The notes below the pieces were generated by a model. The model ran no database searches, was not told the DNA's origin, and saw only the letters and a program-made list of their open reading frames with translations. Positions 1 to 5,069 of a stretch of DNA of 5,839 bases are shown piece by piece (position 1 is the stretch's first letter; each line of letters starts with the position of its first letter). This DNA is from Cellulomonadaceae bacterium. GTDB lineage: Bacteria; Actinomycetota; Actinomycetes; Actinomycetales; Cellulomonadaceae. The stretch lies in NCBI GenBank assembly GCA_031282935.1, contig JAITCS010000062.1, forward strand, positions 1 through 5,839. Reading direction: 5' to 3'. The position numbers and the translations under genes are program-made.

Positions 1-1
1 A

Positions 2-625
2 AAAGGGCTAGAGTTTCCGGTGGTATTCCTTACCGGGCTAGAGGATGGCACTTTCCCGCATTTGCGTTCTATGGGCAGTATGGATGAATTAGCGGAGGAG
101 CGGCGCTTAGCATATGTTGGCATTACCCGGGCGCGGGAGCGGCTTTATTTGACGAGGGCGGCAATGCGTTCGGCGTGGGGCACCAGTAATGCGTTACCGG
201 AATCACGATTTATGTCGGATATTCCAGATGAGGTTATTGATTGGCAGCGGCGCGAATCCGCCACCGACGCTTTGCGGCAGAGCGCCTGGGGTGGGTCTTT
301 CACCAGCACTTGGGCCAGCCCGGTTGTAAGGTGGAAAAGCGAAACCACATCGGCGCCGCCACAAAAAAAGTACCGTGAGGCAGCCAAAGAACCAGCTCGG
401 TCGAGTGCTAAACCCCATCCCGCCAGCAGTTATGCCCCGCCGCCTGCTGCGCCTGCCTACGAAAGCCAGTTCTCAATAGGTGATCGAGTTTCCCACGATT
501 CCTACGGCCTGGGTAAAGTGGTTGCCCTCGAAGGTGCCGGTCACAACGCAGTGGCGCGGGTAGATTTCGGCACGACAGGAACAAAACGCCTCGTCTTGCG
601 GTTCGCGCCGCTGACTAAGTTGTAA
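2..625 (+). CDS. pcrA: ATP-dependent DNA helicase PcrA/UvrD, C-terminal part (5' end outside window)
   Basis: This is the last 207 residues of a superfamily 1A 3'-5' DNA helicase, which acts in nucleotide excision repair, replication and removal of stalled complexes. The frame is open to the left edge, so the true start lies outside. Visible residues 1-20 carry the motif V block (KGLEFPVVF followed by TGLEDGTFPH). Residues 32-48 carry motif VI (EERRLAYVGITRARERL), whose arginines contact ATP. A Ser/Pro/Ala-rich linker of about 60 residues (roughly 95-155) has no recognisable fold. The last 50 residues (IGDRVSHDSYGLGKV through the terminal APLTKL) match the Tudor-like domain that PcrA/UvrD uses to bind RNA polymerase. 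Family assignment is firm. PcrA rather than UvrD1 is chosen because this C-terminal domain is typical of Gram-positive PcrA. The stop lies 9 nt before the next gene, which suggests co-transcription. Confidence 0.97.
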   Translation, partial: KGLEFPVVFLTGLEDGTFPHLRSMGSMDELAEERRLAYVGITRARERLYLTRAAMRSAWGTSNALPESRFMSDIPDEVIDWQRRESATDALRQSAWGGSFTSTWASPVVRWKSETTSAPPQKKYREAAKEPARSSAKPHPASSYAPPPAAPAYESQFSIGDRVSHDSYGLGKVVALEGAGHNAVARVDFGTTGTKRLVLRFAPLTKL

Positions 626-634
626 CCTAAGATC

Positions 635-2149
635 GTGACCACAACCACGGTGCGCCGCCCGCCCAAGCCTGCTGCTGGATCGCGGGCGAAGGCGGAGGCT
701 GGGCGCTCAACCCTAGGTGCCGCCTCAGATATGCGCGCCGACCAGCCGCTTGGGACGCGCGCCCGGCAGAGCATAAACAAGCCCGCCAAGCCGAAATCCT
801 TTAAGCCCGTCAAAGCTGCGGCCAAGGCGCCCCGCACCGAGCGCCCGAATTTGCACAACAACGCCACCGCAGCTTTGCGTGTCACCGCGCCCGCACCCAT
901 ACAGCAGCAGCCCGAGGTTGCAATCCCTGCCTGGATGTCCAAGGTGGCCCCCGCCTGGTCAGGGGTATGGTTGGCCGGATTGGCGTTGCTCGTTTCGTAT
1001 GGCACCCTCACTTTGCTGGTGGTGGTCGCTCTGGTTTCCAGCGGCGGGGCGGCGGCCACCGGCTGGGCGGCGGCAGCGGGGGTGGCAGCGCGCATTTGGT
1101 TGTTAGGGCACGGTGGGGCAGCAAGTTTCGGCAATATGCCAATCACTTTGTTCCCCTTAGGGTTCGCGTTTTGCTATGTGGCTATGTTTCGGCTTTGTGT
1201 GCGCAGCGCCGCAAATAGGGCCGCAGCAAGGGGAGTGACCAATTTCCCACAATTCATTACCGTTTTTACCGCCACGGCAATTTATGGCTTCATCACGATG
1301 TTCGTTTCTTCCTCTATTGGGCAGCACGTTACCGAGAATCTTAAGGCTGGTTTTGGTGCTTCGATAGTGGCACTTTTGGCCTTTGTTTGGGCTTTTCGCA
1401 AAGACCTGAAAGCGGCCAACCTTTTCGCGCTTGACAAGTACAGTTGGCAACGTTTCTTGCCGCTGGCGTTTTTGCGGCAAATCTTACCTATGATTAGCGC
1501 TGGTTTAGTTGCGGCTGCGCTCGCGCTTTTGGGGGCGATTGCCAGCGGAGCTTTATTGGTGGGGTTGTGGGCATTTCTGGGCCGTGAGGCCACGGCTACT
1601 GTGGTGGCGGGGTTGTCGCCGGGGTGGGTAGGCGGGGTGCTGCTCGGTTTGGCGCAATTAGCTTACGTTCCGAACTGGATTATCTGGGCGATGTCCTGGC
1701 TGGCTGGGCCGGGTTTCGCTATCGGCGCGGACACCTTGTTTTCACCGGCGGCGCACATGGGCGGGCCGCTCCCGGCTTTGCCTCTGATGGCTGCTTTGCC
1801 GCCCGAGAGTTGGACGGGGGTGCCAGCGCTTTTCAGTCCGGTGGTATTCTTGATTTTGGGCGCTTGTTGCGGTTGGGTGTTGTGGCGGCGGTTGAAAGAA
1901 AACACCTACCAAATGCTGGGCTCCACGGTGCTGTGCGCGCTGGTGGCGGGCTTGGGCATGGCATTTTTGCAGCACGCTGCCGCAGGTGGCATCGGGCTGG
2001 CTCGGCTGAGTGTTTTGGGTGCGCAACCGTGGCTGGTGGCCGCGATTTTCGCCGCCGAGGTGCTGGTTGGGTCGCTTGTGGTGGTCGGAAGTTTGGCGGC
2101 CGGGGCTTGGTCGGCAGCACGGAAGGATCGCCGTGCAGTGGGGAATTAG
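635..2149 (+). CDS. DUF6350 family polytopic membrane protein
   Basis: This is a 504-residue integral membrane protein of the actinobacterial DUF6350 family, which some annotation pipelines label as a PerM-like cell division protein; its function is not established. Residues 1-100 are basic and rich in Ala, Pro and Lys and look disordered. From residue 109 onward there are about nine to ten hydrophobic segments, near 109-135, 143-158, 168-189, 206-225, 240-254, 283-315, 330-364, 398-416, 429-447 and 466-491. The best family marker is residues 340-388, with LAYVPNWIIW, then LAGPGFAIGADTLFSP and GPLPALPLMAALP. The GTG start at 635 is the first in frame after the pcrA stop; only a weak purine stretch (AAGA at 629-632) precedes it. 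In-frame ATGs at 731 and 935 would shorten or remove the tail. In many actinobacteria this gene lies just upstream of purN-purH, which fits its place here. Confidence 0.88.
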   Translation: MTTTTVRRPPKPAAGSRAKAEAGRSTLGAASDMRADQPLGTRARQSINKPAKPKSFKPVKAAAKAPRTERPNLHNNATAALRVTAPAPIQQQPEVAIPAWMSKVAPAWSGVWLAGLALLVSYGTLTLLVVVALVSSGGAAATGWAAAAGVAARIWLLGHGGAASFGNMPITLFPLGFAFCYVAMFRLCVRSAANRAAARGVTNFPQFITVFTATAIYGFITMFVSSSIGQHVTENLKAGFGASIVALLAFVWAFRKDLKAANLFALDKYSWQRFLPLAFLRQILPMISAGLVAAALALLGAIASGALLVGLWAFLGREATATVVAGLSPGWVGGVLLGLAQLAYVPNWIIWAMSWLAGPGFAIGADTLFSPAAHMGGPLPALPLMAALPPESWTGVPALFSPVVFLILGACCGWVLWRRLKENTYQMLGSTVLCALVAGLGMAFLQHAAAGGIGLARLSVLGAQPWLVAAIFAAEVLVGSLVVVGSLAAGAWSAARKDRRAVGN

Positions 2150-2163
2150 GCGGAAAACTAAGT

Positions 2164-2217
2164 AGGTTTGTTAATAAGGCAAGATTTGTCGAAAAGGTAA
2201 GGTTTGTTAAATGGGTG
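2164..2217 (+). repeat. Three-copy degenerate 18-bp tandem repeat ahead of and into purH
   Basis: Three units of exactly 18 bp lie at 2164-2181, 2182-2199 and 2200-2217. Units 1 and 3 share an identical 11-base core (AGGTTTGTTAA); unit 2 has AGATTTGTCGA. Full units match at about 12-13 of 18 positions. The third unit contains the purH ATG (2211-2213), and the unit 2/3 junction supplies its ribosome binding site. The array fills most of the 61-nt spacer between the DUF6350 gene and purH. No convincing -35/-10 promoter pair or hairpin was found in the spacer. Its function is unknown. It could be a slippage product, a regulatory site for purH, or part of an overlapping frame. Confidence 0.75.
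2198..2202 (+). promoter_or_regulatory. Ribosome binding site of purH
   Basis: TAAGG ends 8 nt before the ATG at 2211. It is a reasonable Shine-Dalgarno match and supports this start, which gives PurH an N-terminal extension of roughly a dozen residues ahead of the conserved region. It lies at the junction of units 2 and 3 of the 18-bp repeat. Confidence 0.6.
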
Positions 2218-3824
2218 AACTAAAGGTAGAAACCGCAGCGCCAGATCGTCCCACGGTCGACAAACGCGAGATTAAACGCGCCCTGATTTCCGTATTCGAT
2301 AAAACCGGGTTGCTGGAATTGGTGACGAGTTTGCACAACGCTGGGGTCGAAATAGTTTCCACCGGCTCCACCGCCAAAGCCATCCAAAATGCAAACATCC
2401 CAGTAACTCTGGTAGAACAAGTCACGGGTTCCCCAGAAATCCTTGAAGGGCGCGTGAAAACGCTGCACCCTGCAATTCACGGCGGATTGTTAGCCGATAC
2501 CCGCAAAGATAGTCATCTGGAACAATTAGCGGAGTTTGGTTACCAGCCTTTCGATCTGGTTATCGGAAACCTTTACCCATTCTCGCAGTTGGTCAAAACT
2601 GATCTATCCGAAAATGAAATGATTGAACAGATTGACATTGGTGGTCCCGCTTTACTGCGTGCTTCCGCTAAAAACCACGCCTCGGTGGCCGCCGTCATTA
2701 GTCCAGACCAGTATCCATATGTTATCGCCGCCCTAAATGACGGGGGTTTCACCTATCAACAACGCCGCAGCCTTGCCGCAAAGGTTTTTGAAACAATATC
2801 GAAGTATGACAACGATGTGACGCGCTGGCTAGACCCAAGCGACACTCAAGGTGAGCTGGGTGCGCCGGGTGCGCAAAGCCAGCAAGTGGAACTCAGGTAC
2901 GGCGAAAACCCGCACCAAAAAGCCTCGATCATCCCCGACGGCACCGGAGTCGGCCTGGCAAACGCTAAGGTGCTCCAAGGCAAGCCCATGAGCTACAACA
3001 ACTACGTTGACGCCGATGCCGCGTGGCGGGCGGCCTGGGATCAAACCGAGCCTGCCGTGGCGATCATCAAGCACGCCAACCCCTGCGGCATCGCAATCGC
3101 CGCCACTATCGCTGAAGCCTATCAGCGAGCTTTCGCCACCGACCCCCTGAGCGCCTATGGTTCCGTGGTCGCTGCCAACCGCCTCGTCACCAAGGAAATG
3201 GCGGAACAGGTTGCCAAGGTGTTCACCGAGGTTCTCGTCGCCCCCGGGTTTGAACCGGACGCCCTAGAGGTGCTCCAAGCGAAAAGGAATTTGCGCGTGT
3301 TGCAGGCCGAAGCCCTCGGCTTGAGCGGCACTGAGGTTGAAGAGCGCCGAATCTCCGGTGGCCTGCTCATCCAAGATGTTGACCGCTATCAGGCCGAGGG
3401 CGACGACCCTGCCAACTGGACACAAGTGGCGGGCCCCAAAGTTGACCCAGCGACCCCGCAGGGGCAGGCGCTGCTGGCAGACCTCGAATTCGCTTGGCGC
3501 GCGGTACGTTCGGCCAAGTCGAACGCGATTTTACTGGCGCGCGACGGGGCAGCGATTGGGATCGGGATGGGGCAGGTGAATAGAGTGGACTCGTGCCGGT
3601 TGGCGTTGGCTCGGGCGGCAGAGTTCTGCGGCGGTTCGCAGGGATCGGTCGCGGCCTCCGACGCTTTCTTCCCGTTCGCCGACGGGTTGCAGTTGCTGCT
3701 CGACGGCGGGATCGCCGGGGTGGTGCAGCCCGGCGGTTCGGTGCGGGACGCAGATTCGATTGCCGCCGCCGAGGCGGCCGGGGTGCCCATGTTCCTCACC
3801 GGCGTCCGGCACTTCTACCACTAG
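2211..3824 (+). CDS. purH: Bifunctional AICAR formyltransferase / IMP cyclohydrolase
   Basis: This 537-residue cytosolic enzyme performs the last two steps of de novo purine synthesis: it formylates AICAR with 10-formyltetrahydrofolate, then closes the ring to IMP. Residues 21-160 form the MGS-like cyclohydrolase domain (IKRALISVFDKTG, STGSTAKAI, EGRVKTLHPAIHGG, NLYPF, IDIGGPALLRASAKN). Residues 225-537 form the formyltransferase domain. This begins with RYGENPHQ (229-236) and has the catalytic Lys-His pair K287-H288 in IIKHANPCG. Further markers are DPLSAYGSVV, RVDSCRLALARA, SDAFFPFADG (483-492) and the typical terminal MFLTGVRHFYH. Length is normal for the family and no key residue is missing. 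The ATG at 2211 has an AAGG ribosome binding site 8 nt upstream. Base composition is odd: the first third is much AT-richer than the last third. The stop is followed after 15 nt by the DUF3017 gene in the same frame. Confidence 0.98.
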   Translation: MGELKVETAAPDRPTVDKREIKRALISVFDKTGLLELVTSLHNAGVEIVSTGSTAKAIQNANIPVTLVEQVTGSPEILEGRVKTLHPAIHGGLLADTRKDSHLEQLAEFGYQPFDLVIGNLYPFSQLVKTDLSENEMIEQIDIGGPALLRASAKNHASVAAVISPDQYPYVIAALNDGGFTYQQRRSLAAKVFETISKYDNDVTRWLDPSDTQGELGAPGAQSQQVELRYGENPHQKASIIPDGTGVGLANAKVLQGKPMSYNNYVDADAAWRAAWDQTEPAVAIIKHANPCGIAIAATIAEAYQRAFATDPLSAYGSVVAANRLVTKEMAEQVAKVFTEVLVAPGFEPDALEVLQAKRNLRVLQAEALGLSGTEVEERRISGGLLIQDVDRYQAEGDDPANWTQVAGPKVDPATPQGQALLADLEFAWRAVRSAKSNAILLARDGAAIGIGMGQVNRVDSCRLALARAAEFCGGSQGSVAASDAFFPFADGLQLLLDGGIAGVVQPGGSVRDADSIAAAEAAGVPMFLTGVRHFYH

Positions 3825-3839
3825 CAAATACCCGCTGCC

Positions 3840-4166
3840 GTGTTCGACTTCGCCTCGCTCTGGGTGCCGCGCCGCTCACCGGCGCACGCCGCCAACCAGT
3901 TGCATCAGGGGCCAGACCCGCGCCGATCCATGCTGTTCGCCTGTTGCGGGGTCGCATTCGCGGTGCTGTTCGGGCTGACCATCTCGACGGTCGCGGGGGC
4001 GCTCGCTCTGGGGTTCACGCTGATCGGCTGCGGCATTTGGCGGGCTCGCGCTCCCATCGCCACTCGCGCCGCTGGTATTGCCGTGCGCAGCCGGGGCTTG
4101 GACGTGTTCTTTTACCTCGCCATGGGGTTGGCCATTGCGGCTTTAACGCTAATCATCCCCACCTGA
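3840..4166 (+). CDS. DUF3017 family small membrane protein
   Basis: This 108-residue protein has three likely membrane segments at about residues 31-48, 50-67 and 87-106, behind a polar N-terminus of about 30 residues. The C-terminal block, GIAVRSRGLDVFFYLAMG followed by LTLIIP, resembles the hallmark of the actinobacterial DUF3017 family (a VRSR-x-x-D motif, then a last helix ending near the C-terminus). Its function is unknown. The family is commonly found next to folD or purH, and here it follows purH by 15 nt. The GTG at 3840 has no visible Shine-Dalgarno, so translation may depend on reinitiation after purH. An ATG at 3930 (residue 31) would remove the polar N-terminus and is a possible alternative start. 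It is probably the last gene of the rightward group, since a hairpin lies 37 nt after its stop. Confidence 0.82.
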   Translation: MFDFASLWVPRRSPAHAANQLHQGPDPRRSMLFACCGVAFAVLFGLTISTVAGALALGFTLIGCGIWRARAPIATRAAGIAVRSRGLDVFFYLAMGLAIAALTLIIPT

Positions 4167-4168
4167 AA

Positions 4169-4219
4169 ACCCTCGTCTTTTAGAACCCCCGTCTTGAAAG
4201 AATCGCAGTCTTGAAAGAA
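4169..4219. repeat. Three-copy degenerate 17-bp tandem repeat in the convergent spacer
   Basis: Units lie at 4169-4185, 4186-4202 and 4203-4219. The last two share an identical 12-base core (GTCTTGAAAGAA at 4191-4202 and 4208-4219) and match at 14 of 17 positions. The first unit is more diverged (GTCTTTTAGAA at 4175-4185) and needs a one-base gap to align. The array occupies about half of the 95-nt spacer between the DUF3017 gene and hisN. The remainder, 4226-4261, shows nothing recognisable. Confidence 0.65.
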
Positions 4220-4225
4220 CTGCGA
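4203..4225. terminator. Hairpin between convergent genes, possible bidirectional terminator
   Basis: A perfect 7-bp inverted repeat (TCGCAGT at 4203-4209 and ACTGCGA at 4219-4225) flanks a 9-nt loop that could close by two further pairs. On the plus strand it is followed by CTTTAACTA, a weak T tract. On the minus strand it is followed by TTCTTTC. It lies 37 nt after the DUF3017 stop and 37 nt past the hisN stop on the other strand, the expected place for a shared terminator. The short T tracts make Rho-independent action uncertain. Confidence 0.5.
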
Positions 4226-4261
4226 CTTTAACTAACCATCGTCGCTGATGGAAACCGGGAA

Positions 4262-5068
4262 TCAAGTCGCTTGCAAGCGGTTGCGCACTTTAGAGTAGAG
4301 TTGCGGGTTGGTGGCCAGCGCGTTCCCACCCCAAGGGCCGGGCGTACCGTTTAGGCTGGTGAACACCCCACCAGCCTCGGTGACAATGGGAACCAGGGCA
4401 GCCATGTCGTAAATCTCCAGCTCCGGTTCGACCGCGATGTCAACGCAGCCCTCGGCAACGAGCATGTAGGACCAGAAATCGCCGTAACCTCGGGTGCGCC
4501 CACATTCCAATGTCAGACTCACGAATTCGTCGAGAAGGCCGTGCTGCTTCCACGCCCCCAGGGACGCGTAGGACAGCGAGGCTTCAGCAACAGTGTCAAT
4601 GCTGGAAACATGGATACGGCGAGGGGCGAGAGGGTCGGCCTGCGGCGCGGAATTGCGGGCGGTGACCCAGGCGCCCTGGCCCTGGGCGGCCCACCACCGG
4701 CGCCCCAGCGCGGGGGCAGACACAACGCCGACAACCATATCATCACCCACCGCCAAGCCGATCAGAGTAGCCCACACCGGCAGCCCGCGAATATAGTTTT
4801 TGGTGCCATCTATCGGGTCAATTATCCAGCAGCGTGCCCCGCCTGCTGTGCGCCCGTACTCCTCACCCAGCACCGCGTCATCTGGTCGTGCCTGCGCGAG
4901 TCGCGCTCGCAAAGCCGCTTCGACGGCGCGGTCGGCCTCAGAAACTGGAGTCAAATCCGCCTTTTGGGAGATGGAAAGGTCGGGCTTCCCGAAATAAGAA
5001 CCTGTGAGAGCGTCGGCAATGTCCGCCAACTCTAGGGCTAACGCCAAATCTGAACTGAAGTCTGTCAT
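4262..5068 (-). CDS. hisN: Histidinol-phosphatase, inositol monophosphatase family
   Basis: This is a 268-residue Mg-dependent phosphatase of the IMPase fold. By similarity to mycobacterial and corynebacterial HisN it is assigned to dephosphorylation of L-histidinol phosphate to histidinol in histidine synthesis. All IMPase metal-site motifs are present: D46 in PVSEAD, E69 in LGEEYG, D84 and D87 in WIIDPIDGTKN (81-91), and D221 in EIYDMAAL. HisN-type features are RGLPVWATLIGL (94-105), VVSAPALGRRWWAA, ASLSYASL (163-170) and RGYGDFWSYMLVAEG (193-207), followed by TEAGG. The ATG at 5066-5068 starts one base after the rsgA stop, which implies translational coupling; only a weak GATCGG-like sequence precedes it. 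The aroA-rsgA-hisN order is common in actinobacteria and supports the call. A general inositol-1-monophosphatase is the alternative, but the RGYGDFWSYML block favours HisN. Confidence 0.92.
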   Translation of the reverse strand: MTDFSSDLALALELADIADALTGSYFGKPDLSISQKADLTPVSEADRAVEAALRARLAQARPDDAVLGEEYGRTAGGARCWIIDPIDGTKNYIRGLPVWATLIGLAVGDDMVVGVVSAPALGRRWWAAQGQGAWVTARNSAPQADPLAPRRIHVSSIDTVAEASLSYASLGAWKQHGLLDEFVSLTLECGRTRGYGDFWSYMLVAEGCVDIAVEPELEIYDMAALVPIVTEAGGVFTSLNGTPGPWGGNALATNPQLYSKVRNRLQAT

Positions 5069-5069
5069 C

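Noticed and set aside
541..1146. Open frame of 201 codons on the minus strand
   Set aside because: It lies opposite the pcrA end and the Ala/Pro-rich 5' part of the DUF6350 gene, has low-complexity translation with no recognisable domain, and crosses a gene boundary. It is most likely an antisense shadow in GC-rich DNA.
2150..2210. Possible sigma-70-type promoter for purH in the AT-rich spacer
   Set aside because: TTGTTA at 2168-2173 has no fitting -10 box at 16-18 nt, and the other TTGT-like boxes are part of the tandem repeat, so no promoter pair could be supported.
1624..2223. Open frame of 199 codons on the plus strand inside the DUF6350 gene
   Set aside because: Its translation is Gly/Arg/Ala-rich with no domain and overlaps clearly conserved DUF6350 motifs. 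Only its last stretch, over the 18-bp repeat, is reported as a finding.
3593..4183. Open frame of 196 codons spanning the purH 3' end and DUF3017 gene
   Set aside because: The translation is Arg-rich low complexity, overlapping two well-supported genes. It is a frame shadow.
4268..4279. Perfect 12-bp palindrome CGCTTGCAAGCG
   Set aside because: It lies inside the last codons of hisN, has no loop-forming centre or T tract, and could be chance. It is not a supported terminator or operator.
4541..5035. Plus-strand open frame of 164 codons opposite hisN
   Set aside because: The hisN strand carries all IMPase motifs, and the opposite translation matches nothing recognisable.
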